Part shown: positions 49,429 through 62,000 of the stretch, one piece after another
How the letters are laid out: every line of letters starts with the position of its first letter
Position numbering within the stretch: position 1 is the first letter of the stretch
Source of the DNA: Jejudonia soesokkakensis
GTDB lineage: Bacteria > Bacteroidota > Bacteroidia > Flavobacteriales > Flavobacteriaceae
NCBI RefSeq assembly: GCF_042664795.1
Contig: NZ_JBHTBN010000006.1
Coordinates: 184,231-248,230, forward strand
Reading direction: 5' to 3'
DNA length: 64,000 nucleotides
The notes under the pieces: generated by a model
Databases searched by the model: none
What the model was told of the DNA's origin: nothing
The model's input: only the letters and a program-made list of their open reading frames with translations
Made by a program: the position numbers and the translations under genes

Positions 49429-51018
49429 ATGAATAAATCCCTACTTTTCGGTATTCTTTTAGTTCTCCTTTCTTCCTGCGGAAGCGTTAAAAAATACAAC
49501 GAGGCCATTTCAGAAAAACATAGTATTGCAGAGCTACATACTGATGTGGATGCAGCATACAATCAGCTTAAAAAGTACCACCCCAAACTATATCAGTACA
49601 CTCCAAAAGAACAATTAGACTTTAAATTTGATAGCCTCAAGCAAGCGATTACCGCTCCAATGGCTAGCAGGGCTTTTTACGAAAAACTTGCTGCCGTTGT
49701 AACCAACGTGCATCAAGGACATATAAGTGTGAGTCCGCCCAATATTAAAAGAACCAGAAAAGAAAGAAAGGAATTTCGCGATAAGAAGCTGGCATTTAAT
49801 ACTATGGATTTTGAGTATTTGGATTCGAAACTTTGGGTGACAGATGCAAAAGCAGAAGATTCTGTTTTAATTGGTTCGCAGGTAGTGACCATAGAGGGAG
49901 AAACCCCTACCAATCTTATTAAAAAATACAACACCTTAATAGCAAGTGATGGTTTTAATCAAACCCTATTCGATGGTATGGTAGGCTCGAGGTTTCCGAG
50001 GTATTATTATAAAAATAAAGGTTTTGTAGATAGTTTACAGATCACGTTTAAGACTACAGATTCGGTTTTTGATAAAACATTCAGCTGGAAAAAACCAGAG
50101 AAAAAGAAGGATTCAATTTTCACTGACAGTGTAGAGAATTCTGCAGTAAAAGTAAAGAGAGTTACTGCTTCAGAAAAAAAAGAAAAACGTATCGCAGCTC
50201 GAAATAAACGAAAATATAATAATAAGTATGGATACGTGAAAAGTACCGACGAGTTTACTCGGATTTTCAATTTTATAGGTGCAGACAGTACCATTGCCTA
50301 CATGAAAATACGTGGATTTTCTAACGGAAGCTATGACGAATTCTACGAAGAGAGTTTTACAACAATGGATTCTTTGGGAACCAAAAATCTAATTATTGAT
50401 CTTAGGGATAATGGCGGCGGACGACTTAACGAAATTGACGAATTATATTCGTACCTCACAGATACGGAATATACGTTTATAGAAAAGAGTGAAATCAAAA
50501 CAAGAGTGCCGTTTTTAAATTCTTTTCTCAGCAATACAAACCCAGATCTTTTGCGGGGAGCTGTTCTGGTGTTTTCACCAGTAATTGCTACACTCAACAT
50601 TCTTAAAACAGAAAAAGAGAATGGTATACTTTACTATAAATGGAGAAACTCAAAACCACAAGAACCTAAAGAGAAAAATTACAAAGGCAACTTGTATGTA
50701 TTAATTAACGGAAATTCATTTTCGGCTTCCTCGGTGTTATCTACGCATCTTAAAGCGACCAACAGAGCTACTTTTGTTGGGCAGGAAACCGGTGGAGCCT
50801 ATAACGGAACAGTTGCCGGATTGTTTAGAGGATATGAGTTACCTAATAGTAAGGTCGTGATTAGAATGGGTTTAATGCAAATAGAAGCGCCCTACAAAGT
50901 CGAACCAGACGGGTTTGGAGTAACCCCCGATGTAGAAATTACTCCTACCCGAAAAGATAGAGAAGAAGGTCGTGATCCTGAGCTCCAGTATGTTTTAGAT
51001 ATGATAGGTGAACAGTGA
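49429..51018 (+). CDS. S41 family peptidase, lipoprotein
   Basis: A 529-residue protein starting MNKSLLFGILLVLLSSCGSV, a clear lipobox; the longer frame from 49369 adds a segment without function and would overlap the likely promoter (TACCTTGC at 49372-49379). It has an N-terminal helical domain, then a PDZ-like part (VLIGSQVVTIEGETPTNLI). The S41 catalytic core is TIAYMKIRGFSNGSYDE, NLIIDLRDNGGGRLNEIDELYSYL, GNLYVLINGNSFSASSVLSTHL with the nucleophile Ser in SFSASS, and FVGQETGGAYNGT. A periplasmic C-terminal-processing type serine peptidase. A Lys-rich insert (around KKEKRIAARNKRKYNNKYG) is an oddity. Confidence 0.88.
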   Translation: MNKSLLFGILLVLLSSCGSVKKYNEAISEKHSIAELHTDVDAAYNQLKKYHPKLYQYTPKEQLDFKFDSLKQAITAPMASRAFYEKLAAVVTNVHQGHISVSPPNIKRTRKERKEFRDKKLAFNTMDFEYLDSKLWVTDAKAEDSVLIGSQVVTIEGETPTNLIKKYNTLIASDGFNQTLFDGMVGSRFPRYYYKNKGFVDSLQITFKTTDSVFDKTFSWKKPEKKKDSIFTDSVENSAVKVKRVTASEKKEKRIAARNKRKYNNKYGYVKSTDEFTRIFNFIGADSTIAYMKIRGFSNGSYDEFYEESFTTMDSLGTKNLIIDLRDNGGGRLNEIDELYSYLTDTEYTFIEKSEIKTRVPFLNSFLSNTNPDLLRGAVLVFSPVIATLNILKTEKENGILYYKWRNSKPQEPKEKNYKGNLYVLINGNSFSASSVLSTHLKATNRATFVGQETGGAYNGTVAGLFRGYELPNSKVVIRMGLMQIEAPYKVEPDGFGVTPDVEITPTRKDREEGRDPELQYVLDMIGEQ

Positions 51019-51105
51019 ATAGTATTTTTCACCAACAGCTATCATCACAAACTACGTACATATAAAATTCCAACCTATAAACTTTTAAACAACTTTACAC
51101 TATCG

Positions 51106-51113
51106 TACCTTTG
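51106..51113 (+). promoter_or_regulatory. Promoter of lpdA
   Basis: TACCTTTG with TTTT 19 bp upstream, 26 bp before the ATG. Exact -7 match. Confidence 0.6.
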
Positions 51114-51139
51114 TATTTTAAAATTAAAATCTCAAAAAT

Positions 51140-52543
51140 ATGTCAAAATATGATGTAGCCGTGATTGGCTCAGGACCTGGAGGATATGTAGCCGCAATAC
51201 GCTGTGCCCAATTAGGAATGAAGACAGCCATTATCGAAAAATACAGTGTGCTGGGAGGAACATGTCTTAACGTGGGATGTATTCCTAGTAAGGCATTGCT
51301 GGATTCGTCACATCATTATGAAGATGCCATCAAGCATTTTGAGGAACATGGCATTGAAATTCCTGGAGAAGTAAAGATCAATTTTAAAAAGATGATTGAG
51401 CGTAAAGCTTCTGTAGTTGATCAAACTACCAAAGGGATTGAATTTTTGATGAATAAGAATAAGATTGATGTTTTTACAGGCATGGGATCTTTTAAAGATG
51501 CAACTCATATTGATATTACTTCGGAAAGTAAAACCGAAACGATTGAAGCCACCAATACCATTATTGCTACAGGAAGCAAACCCGCTTCGCTTCCTTTTAT
51601 AAAGATCGATAAAGAACGTATTATCACTTCTACTGAAGCTCTTTCGTTAACCGAAATACCTAAGCACATGATCGTGATAGGTGGAGGTGTGATAGGCCTG
51701 GAATTAGGGCAAGTATATCGTCGTTTGGGTTCTGAAGTTTCTGTAGTAGAATATATGGACCGTATCATTCCAACAATGGACAGCGCACAGAGTAAGGAGC
51801 TTACCAAAGTGATGAAGAAACAAGGTGTAAAGTTCTACTTATCACATAAAGTTTCAGCAGTTTCGAGAAAGAAGAACGAAATTACAGTAACGGCTACCGA
51901 TAAAAAAGACAACGAAGTAACCTTCACGGGTGATTATTGCTTAGTTTCCGTAGGGAGAAAAGCCTATACCGAAGGTTTAAAACCTGAAAATGCAGGCGTG
52001 AAGATTACTGAAAGAGGATTGGTAGAAACTAACGAACACTTACAAACCAATGTAAAAAATATTTATGCGATTGGTGATGTGGTAAAAGGTGCGATGTTAG
52101 CTCATAAAGCTTCGGAAGAAGGATCGCTAGTTGCCGAAATTTTAGCAGGTCAAAAGCCACATATCGATTATAACCTAATTCCGGGAGTGGTGTATACGTG
52201 GCCCGAAGTGGCTTCGGTAGGTAAAACCGAGGAACAACTTAAAGAAGCTAAGTTTGAGTACAAATCGGGACAATTCCCAATGCGTGCGTTAGGAAGAAGC
52301 CGTGCGAGTGGTGATACCGACGGATTTGTAAAAATACTCTCAGATAAAACAACAGACGAGGTGCTGGGAGTTCATATGGTAGGTGCCCGTGTTGCCGACT
52401 TGATTGCAGAAGCAGTCACAGCGATGGAATTTAGAGCCAGTGCCGAAGACATCGCTCGTATGAGTCATGCGCATCCAACCTATGCTGAAGCCGTAAAAGA
52501 AGCAGCACTCGCTGCAACCGAGAACAGGGCATTGCACATTTAA
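51140..52543 (+). CDS. lpdA: Dihydrolipoyl dehydrogenase (E3)
   Basis: A 467-residue flavoprotein of the usual length. FAD motif VAVIGSGPGGYVAAIRCAQ. Redox disulfide in GGTCLNVGCIPSKALL (Cys42, Cys47). NAD motif VIGGGVIGLELGQVY. FAD-contacting YAIGDVVKGAMLAHKASEEG. C-terminal catalytic SHAHPTYAEAVKEAA with the His-Glu pair. It re-oxidises dihydrolipoamide in the pyruvate and 2-oxoglutarate dehydrogenase complexes. Preceded by its own promoter and followed by a strong terminator. Confidence 0.96.
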   Translation: MSKYDVAVIGSGPGGYVAAIRCAQLGMKTAIIEKYSVLGGTCLNVGCIPSKALLDSSHHYEDAIKHFEEHGIEIPGEVKINFKKMIERKASVVDQTTKGIEFLMNKNKIDVFTGMGSFKDATHIDITSESKTETIEATNTIIATGSKPASLPFIKIDKERIITSTEALSLTEIPKHMIVIGGGVIGLELGQVYRRLGSEVSVVEYMDRIIPTMDSAQSKELTKVMKKQGVKFYLSHKVSAVSRKKNEITVTATDKKDNEVTFTGDYCLVSVGRKAYTEGLKPENAGVKITERGLVETNEHLQTNVKNIYAIGDVVKGAMLAHKASEEGSLVAEILAGQKPHIDYNLIPGVVYTWPEVASVGKTEEQLKEAKFEYKSGQFPMRALGRSRASGDTDGFVKILSDKTTDEVLGVHMVGARVADLIAEAVTAMEFRASAEDIARMSHAHPTYAEAVKEAALAATENRALHI

Positions 52544-52560
52544 TTTAGTGGAATTTTCTA

Positions 52561-52605
52561 ATACTAAAGACACCTCTTCTAAATAAGAGGAGGTGTCTTT
52601 AGTAT
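52561..52605. terminator. Long-stem terminator after lpdA
   Basis: A perfect 16-bp stem (ATACTAAAGACACCTC / GAGGTGTCTTTAGTAT) with a 13-nt loop, 17 bp after the lpdA stop. It lacks a long T-run, but its stability suggests an end of transcription. Confidence 0.7.
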
Positions 52606-53022
52606 GGATAAAATCAAGTTGAAAAAAATCTTAAAGATTAGTTTTCTTAAAACAACGATATCGTTTGTAAAAAAAATGGCATTGTCAGTTTATTATATAA
52701 TGATAGCATCTTTTATATAAGAAAAAGCTATTTTTTTTAATTTCTCTTTGAATAAATAGGTTGTTCATCGATGTTTTACTGCAAATATTGTACTAAAAAT
52801 GTTAAAGTTTTAATAATCGTTTATGCTATAATACATTGATAAACAATATATTATTTATGCAGAACAGCTGAAATTATGTTAAAATAAAAGTTAAAATTTT
52901 AACCATTCGTCGAAAAGACAACGATTTAAAAACGTATTATTCTTTTCTATCGTAACTTGTGATACAACTATTTACTGCAATTCCTCTACGCAGTTTTGTA
53001 CAACCAAAAACACATTTTCATT
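52606..53022. other. AT-rich leader region upstream of the giant secreted protein
   Basis: About 417 bp without a credible gene. Very AT-rich, with many short T-runs and TTAA sites (52879, 52891, 52899) that are not helically phased. The best -7 candidate is TAACTTGT near 52950, a poor match to TAnnTTTG. I see no riboswitch. The length of the leader suggests additional regulation of the giant gene. Confidence 0.5.
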
Positions 53023-56000
53023 ATGAAAAATTTTACTTCGCGAAGCTATGTTATAACCTTAACTATTCTTCTATTTTCCCTATTTCTTGGGATGAATTCC
53101 TATGCACAAACCTATTGTACATCAAGTGGTACTGCAGGCAGTACTTTTTTTGTAGGGCAAACTTGTCTAACCTCAAATGCTCCTGATTGTGAAAATTGTT
53201 GTGCAATAGCAGGTGATTACACAGATGAGACAACTCGTATGCCAATAACAACGTTTACGCCCAATGCAGCAACGAATGATAATTTATCTGTGGGATACAA
53301 TACAAATGCTGGAGGACTACAAAATTATTCTTTCGCGGTTTACATTGATTTAAATATTGATGGAGATTTTGAAGATTCTGGTGAATTAGTGAATTCAGGA
53401 ACTGGAGACATAAACTTTCCCACTGGTGGGGGTGGTTCATTTGGTGCTACACCTACCATACCCGTAACCGCTACAAATGGAGTTACTCGTATGAGGTTTA
53501 TCGTAAAAAACGGTAATATGGGAGTATCAGGACCTTGTGAAAATGGATTTGATGGCGAAACAGAGGACTGGCCTGTAGAAATTGCAGGCGCAGGAATGAT
53601 GGGTGATACAACACCACCCACGGCAATATGTATGAATGCGACTGCGCAATTGGATTCAGCTGGAAATGTAACAATTTCACCAGACGATGTTGATAATAAT
53701 TCTACAGATGATACAGGAATAACAATGAGATCTGTATCCCCGAACACATTTACCTGTGCTGATATTGGCGCAAATACAGTTACACTTACCGTAGAAGATG
53801 CTGCAGGAAATATGAGTATGTGTACAGCTACCGTTACTGTCGCAGATAATATTGATCCAACAATAACTTGTGCTGCAGACGGAACAAGAAATCCTGGTCC
53901 AGGACAAATGACGTACACTGTACAAGGAACTGAATTTGATCCTACTGCATCCAATGATAATTGTGGCTCGCCAACTCTTTCGAACGATCTTAATAACATG
54001 GCTTCACTAGCTGGAGCTACGGTCCCATTAGGAGCCAATTCAATAGTTTGGACAGTTGATGATGGTAATGGGAATGAAGTTAATTGCACTATCGTGGTCA
54101 CAGTAGAGTATAATGCAAACCCAACTGTAATTGGAACAGCAGGAGATGATACAATTGTTGCTTCCATTGATGGAGGTGATACAGTGATAACTGTAAATGG
54201 TGCAGAAGTAATTCGACAACCATCTACAAGTATAGTAACATTAACTATCAATGGAGATAATGGCAACGATACGTTAACTACAGATTTCTCTGGTGGAGAT
54301 TTTCCATTTCCTATCAACTATAATGGAGAAGGACAAACAGGTGCGCCAGGGGATATATTAGCTGTATTAGGGAGTGGTAGTCAAAATGCTACATTTACAC
54401 CCAGTACAACCACACCAAGAGATGGGGTTATAGAAGTAAGCGGGCAACCAATTACGTTTACAGGGTTAGAACCTGTCGATATCTCGGGTATGGCTGCTGT
54501 AACTATTAATGGTACTGCAGGTATTGACGTTTATGATATTGCCAATGGTTTTGATAGTACTACAAGTAGTATCCCAGCATTGGTCGTATCGGGTACTGCA
54601 AGCGCAGTCGCTATTGAAACGGTACATCTTTGGAATAATGGCGCAGTTACAGTAAATACACAAGGAGGTGTAGATATTATTACTGTGACATCTGCAGATA
54701 ATGCACATAATAATGTAAACCTAATAATAAATACATTAAATGATTTAGGAGATATTGTTGATATTAATGGAGCTATTATTGCCCCTAATTTTTTAAGTGT
54801 TGTAAGTCCATCAATTGCTATTGGTAGTGATTTAACAGCTACTGGTGATGCCATTCAAATCAATGGTAATTCGACTTTAACAGCAAATAGTACACTTACA
54901 GCACCAAACGATATAACATTCAATGGAACGATCGATGGGACTTTTAATCTTGATGTTAATGCTGGTGGACAAACAAACTTTACAGTAGATGTTGGAGCAA
55001 TAACGCCTGTTCGAAGAATACGTACAGATACACCTGGAACATTGTTGATAGAAGGTTCGGTAACAACAGATGGACTTCAACGATATAATGAAATAGCTAA
55101 CATTCCAAATTCTGCAGTATTGACGTCAAATGTTGCTAGCATACGATTTCTAGATGCAGTTAATGCTTCTACAGACCTAACAATTAATGCAGAAGCTTCT
55201 ATCATTTTTACTCAAGGTGGTACAGTGGGAGGTAATTTAGTAACAACTTCAAATACTGGAACTACCGATCTAAGAAATATAACGATGGCTGTAACTGGAA
55301 CCGCTACTTTAAATGGTGTTATTAATACACAAGCTAATGCGGTATCAACGGTTGACATTTCTGCAACTTCAGTAACAATCAATGGAACGCTAGCACCAGG
55401 AGCTTCTCCTGGGCTATTTGTGGTCACAGGTGCATTCGATATAGGGGCAGGTGACACATTAGATGTAGAAGTAGATGAATTTGATACTCCTGGTACAGAT
55501 TATGATCAGGTAATAGTTACAGGTACCGTAGATGTTACAGATGCTACGTTAAACTTGATAGACAACACTGCAGCAACTGGTGTTATTGGTGATGTTATGA
55601 TTTTAATCGATAATGATGCAGCAGATCCTATTGTAGGTGAATTTACTGGATTGGCAGATGGTGACGATGTAACTTTTAACGGAGAAACATGGAGAATTTT
55701 CTATAATTCTGGTGATGGAAATGATGTAGCATTAGCCTTTGTTCCGACTCCTTTAACAGAAGTATATGTGAACAACGATTTTACCCAACCAGATGGGACG
55801 TTTATAACAGATGCAGATCTTAACACACCAGGCGATCAAAATGCAGTAGTAGGTGTCAATGCATTCCTAACCATACAAGAGGGTGTAGATGAAGTTGCTT
55901 CAAATGGAAACGTAAATATTACAGATGATCTTTCAACAGATGGTCCAGGAATGTATACAGAAAATGTTGTGGTAGCTAATAGTATGACTATTCTTTCTAC

Positions 56001-59000
56001 CGAAAATGACCCAACAGCAGTAATTGCAGATGGAGGAGCTGTAGGAAGTGTTTTTGTGACTTCTGGAGGTGCTAATACAATAACGATAGCAGGAATAACA
56101 ATTCAAAATGGTGATGCTGTACAAGGAGGAGGAATAGATAATACTTCTGCTACACTTTCAGTAAATAATTCATTAATTGAAAATAATAATGCAACTAATT
56201 TTGGAGGCGGTATAAGTAATAGTGGTGGAACAATGACCATAGATGCTGCTTCTACTATTAACAATAATTCAGCTGTAAATTTAGGAGGGGGTATTGGAAA
56301 CCTTGGTGGAGTATTAAATGTTTTCGGAGAAATTAGGAATAATACTGTTAATACTTCAGGTGCTGGAGTAGGTTCTCAAGGAGGAACAGTTACCCTTGAT
56401 GGGGCTTCTATTACTGAAAACCAATCTGGATTTATAGGTGGTGGAATTTTTATTGCTTCTTCAATCTTTACTTCATCCAATGGAACTGTTATAAATAACA
56501 ATATAGCGAACAATAGAGGTGGAGGAATTAATCTAGATGGAATGGCTACAATAACCGACACTAGTATTGATGGAAATACGGCTAGTGGACTAGCTGCTAT
56601 CGAAGGTGGAGGTGGTATTTACTTAAACACTGGAGTTTCATTGACATTAGACAATACAGTGAGTATTACCAATAATATTGCAGATGGTACTTCTGGTAGT
56701 GGAGGAGGAATATTTATAAATACTGGAGCGTCTTTAACAGCAACAGGAACTACAATCACTGGTAACAGAGCGAATAGAGCAGGTGGAGGTATTGAAGATA
56801 ACTCAGGCGCAGGTCTAGGGCTTACGCTTACTAATGTAATTTTAGACAATAATAATGCTGGATTAGCTCCTGCTATTGCCAATCCTGGTAACGGTGGTGG
56901 TGTTCATATCACAGGTGCTGGAGATAGTATAATTACGGGCGGAACTGTTATGGGAAATACTGCTGCTCAAGAAGGAGGAGGACTCTGGAATGGAACAGGT
57001 ACTATGAATATTACCAATGGAACTTCAATTACTGGAAACATTGCCAACTCTGGAAATAATGTAGGAAATGACCAAGGTGGTGGAGGTATTTTTAACGCAG
57101 GAGGAACAGTCAATATAGATGTTGCAAATATTATAGATAATGAAGCTCTTATGAACCTCGGAAACGGTGGTGGTATAATGACCGATGGAGGGACTGTTAC
57201 CATAACAGGTGGAAACATTTCAACAAATGAATCGGCTCGTGCTGGTGGCGGAATTGAAAACTTCAATGGAACTGTTACGTTGACTAACGTAACTGTTGGT
57301 GGGGGAACTCCTGCTGAAGCAAATACTGCTGGCATTAACGGAGGTGGTCTTCATGTGAGTGGAACAGGAACAACCAATGTTACAGGAGGAACTTTTCAGA
57401 ATAACATAGCACAGCAAGAAGGTGGCGGACTTTGGAATGGTACTGGAACAATGACTGTAAATGGAACTACGGTCGATTCTAATGTTGCCAATGCTGGTAA
57501 CAACGTAGGAAATGATCAAGGTGGTGGAGGTATTTTTAATGCTGGTGGAAAATTAGATATAGACAGCGCAATTATTACAAATAACGATGCCTTACTAAAC
57601 CTCGGAAACGGTGGTGGTGTCATGACCGATGGGGGTACTGTTACTATTGACGGCGGAAACATTTCAACAAATGAATCGGCTCGTGCTGGTGGTGGAATTG
57701 AAAACTTCAATGGAACTGTTACGTTGACTAACGTAACTGTTGGTGGAGTAACTCCTGTTGAAGCAAATACTGCTGGCATCAATGGGGGTGGTCTTCATGT
57801 GAGTGGAACAGGAACAACCAATGTTACAGGAGGAACTTTTCAGAATAACATCGCGAACCAAGAAGGTGGTGGATTATGGAATGGCGGAGTTGGTGCTGTA
57901 ATGACTATAGATGGTACTTCAATTACTGAAAATTCAGCCAATGGAGCTTTAGCTGACCAAGGTGGTGGGGGTGTTTTTAATAATGGAGGGACGCTAAATG
58001 TTTTAGACGGAACCATTATTGACAACAATACTGCAATAGGGGCACTAGGTTCTGGTGGAGGTGTTATGAGTATTAGTGGTGATGTTACTATAAGTGGTAC
58101 GACAACTCAAATAAATAATAATGTTGCTAACAGAGCTGGGGGAGGTATTGAGATCATAGATGGTATGTTAACAACCAATGATATTACTTTAAACTTAAAC
58201 AATGCTGGTGTGGTTGGACCTGGCGGTGCTACAGTTGCTGCTCCAGGAAATGGAGGAGGACTGCATGTAAGTGGTGCGGCAACAATCCAGATCAATGGAG
58301 GTAATGTTGAAGATAATATTGCAGCCAGTGAAGGTGGAGGTCTTTGGAATCAGGTAGGAACTACCATGGTTTTGGATAATCCAAATATTAACCGAAATAC
58401 TGCTAGTGGTGCTTCAGCAACTGAAGGTGGTGGAGGTGTCTTTAATAATGGCGGAAACCTTACGATAATAAATACAGTCATTGACGGCAACACTGCTGAT
58501 GGTCTGCTAGGTTCAGGTGGGGGTATATTTAATGACCTTGGAGGTGTATTAACACTAACGGATGTAACCCTACAAAACAACACGGCAAATAGAGCAGGAG
58601 GAGGGATTGAACTCAATACTAATCCTACCGATAGTTTTACGTTTAATAATTTGACTTTAGATACTAATACTGCAACCGGTGCAGGAGTGGCTCCAGGAAA
58701 TGGAGGTGGATTACATGTCTCGGGTACTGGAACAGTGCTGTTAAACTCAAGTATTGTAATAAATAATACTGCTGTTGAAGGTGGTGGTCTTTGGAATGGA
58801 ACAGGAATAATGACTTTAGATAATTCTGCAATTGGAGTTGATACCATCGGTGGAGGTGGTAGTGCAGCGCCTAATGAAGCAACAGGAGATGATGCAACTG
58901 ATGGCGGTGGAGGTATCTTTAATAATGGAGGAACACTAACCGTTCAAAATGGATCTGGTATTCGTTTTAATACAGCCACAGGAATTGCTGGTTCTGGAGG

Positions 59001-62000
59001 AGGTATTCTAACTAATGGTGGTATACTTACCGTTACGAATTCTGTAATTGCAGATAATGAATCAAACAGAGCAGGTGGAGGAATTGAATATTCTGGAGGA
59101 GCTTTGACACTAACCAATGTTCAATTAAACAGAAATAGAACAGGCGTAACTCCAGGCCCTGGAGCTCCAGGAAATGGAGGAGGACTTCACGTAACAGGTA
59201 ATTTTGATGTTATTATTGATGGACTTCAAGTGCGTAATAATTTTGCTAATAATGAAGGTGGAGGTCTATGGAACGGAAGCGGATTAATGACAATTACAGA
59301 TACAGAAATACGAAATAACACAGCAGAGTCGAATGTTACAACCAATTCTGGTGGAGGAGGAATCTTTAATCAAGGAGGAACAGTTACTACTGACGTTGAT
59401 ACGCGCATTTTATTCAATGAAGCTTCTGGGGCTGCTGGAAGTTCAGGTGGAGGTGTACTCAATGCCAATGGTACTTTTACTGCAACAGGAACAATAATGC
59501 GTCAGAATAATGCAAACCGTGCAGGTGGAGGTGTCGAGGTAAATGGTGCTGCAGCTATGACAACTTTAGATGGAGTTACTCTTAATAGAAATAATGCTAC
59601 TTCAAGTCCAGGAAATGGAGGAGGACTTCATATATCAGGAGTGTCAAATAGTTCGATACTTAACAGTACTGTCTTTATGAATTCGGCCAACAATGAAGGT
59701 GGTGGTTTATGGAATGGTACGGGTGTAATGACAATCACGGGAACTACGATTGATAGCAATGAGGCAGAGTCAAATGTAACTGCGAACAGTGGTGGTGGAG
59801 GTATTTTTAACGCTGGAGGAACTATTAATTTGGATTCGACCACAAGTATTATAAATAATGTAGCTACTACAGGTTCAGGTTCTGGTGGTGGTGTATTTAA
59901 CGCTGGCGGTATTTTTACGGCTACAGGGACTACCATTACTGGCAATGATGCGAACCGTGCAGGTGGTGGTATTGAAGTAAGTGGCGCTGCAACAACTAGT
60001 TTGACAGATGTAACTTTAGATGATAATGAAGCGTTGGGTGCTCCAGGTAATGGAGGTGGAATGCACATTACGGGTGCTTCGGACAGTAGTGTAACTGGCG
60101 GAACAGTAAATAATAATATAGCAGCCAACGAGGGTGGTGGATTATGGAATGGAACAGGCGTAATGACCTTAAGTGGAGTAAGTATTACAAATAATATTGC
60201 CAACAGTGGTACAACTGGTGGTGGAGGAATTTTTAACAATGGTGGTACTGTAGATGTAGATGTTGCTACAGACGTTACAAATAACGTTGCCGATGGAGTT
60301 ACTCCTGGAGGTCGCGGAGGTGGATATTTTAATAATACAGGTGGAACGCTAAATATTGCATCTGGATCTACCATTACGATGAACTATGCTTCTAGAGCTG
60401 GTGGCGGTATTGAGGATGCTAGTGGTAATACTCTAGTGTTAGATAATGTAATGATTACTGAAAATGGAGCGGGGGTTAATCCTGGTTTCTTTGGTGGTGT
60501 AGTTACAGCAAATCCAGGAAATGGAGGTGGCGTACATTTATCAGCTGGGACAGATGCTACTATTACAGGGAGTGTTTTTGAGAATAACTTGGCAGCCAGT
60601 CAAGGAGGTGGTTTATGGACAGATGGAGGTACTAATGCTACGATAAGCACTACGATGTTTACGGCAAATATTGCTAGTGGGCCGGGTGCTGCTGAAGGTG
60701 GAGGAGGACTCTACAATGCTGGAGGTGTTGTTACTTTGGATCCAGGTAATGAGTTTGAGAATAATTTAGCCGATGGAGCTGCCGGTTCTGGAGGAGGTAT
60801 TTTTAATGCAGGTGGTAATATGAGTATTGATGCTAATATTATCCGATTAAATAGAGCGAACCGTGCTGGAGGAGGAATAGAGAATGTGGATGGTAATTTA
60901 ACTATTACTGGCACGACATTAAATCAGAATAATGCTGGAGTAGCTCCTGCTACTGCTAATCCTGGTAACGGTGGAGGTCTTCATATAGGAGGTGCTTCTG
61001 TTGTATCTGTTAGCGGAGGTACAGTTGCAAATAATGTAGCTGCGAGTGAAGGTGGTGGATTATGGAATAGTAGCACAGGAACGCTCGATGTGACCACGCA
61101 GATTATAAGTAATACAGCCAGTGGAGCTACAGCTACTGAAGGTGGTGGAGGTATCTATAATGACGGCGGTACACTAACATTAAATACAGGGACTTTAGTA
61201 CAGCTTAATGTAGCCGATGGAACTGCAGGTTCTGGAGGGGGTATTTTAAGTGTTGATGGCGATGTGAACATCACAGGTACTAATTTAAGCTCCAATGAAG
61301 CTAATAGAGCTGGAGGAGCGATAGAGTTAGTAGAGGGAACTTTAACAATGTTAAATTCGCCTATGATAAGTAATGTTGCTGGAGCTGTCACAGGTCCTGG
61401 GGCACCGGGTAATGGAGGTGGACTTCACATAACGGGCGCTGCCAACAGTAGTATTACCGGTGGTATAGTAACTACAAATACAGCAGCCAGCGAGGGTGGT
61501 GGATTGTGGAATGGTACAGGTTCAATGAGTGTAAGTGGAACTACCATTACTTTAAATGTTGCTAGTGGCGATGATCCGACTAATGGTGGAGGAGGTATCT
61601 TCAACAATGGTGGTACGTTAGATGTGCTTGCTGGCACTACAATAGATAACAATACAGCTGATGGAAGTGCAGGATCTGGAGGAGGTGTCTTCTCTACCGA
61701 TGGTACTGTGACTATAACAGGAGCTAGTATATCTAGCAATACGGCCAATAGAGCTGGTGGTGGAGTAGAAGTGATCGATGGTACATTTACGTTGAACACA
61801 ACTAATTTAGATAATAATATCGCTACAGGAGCGGGAGCCGTGCCAGGAAATGGTGGTGGACTCCATGTAAGTGGTGATGCTGATATTAATGTAAGCGGCG
61901 GAACGGTCGATAGTAACTTAGCGGCCTCAGAGGGAGGAGGTCTTTGGAATGGAGATGGTCTTATGAGTATTGATGGGACACCTATTACTAATAATATAGC

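Noticed and set aside
52606..53022. Riboswitch or small RNA in the leader of the giant gene
   Set aside because: The region is AT-rich with no conserved fold that I can recognise. Length alone is not evidence.
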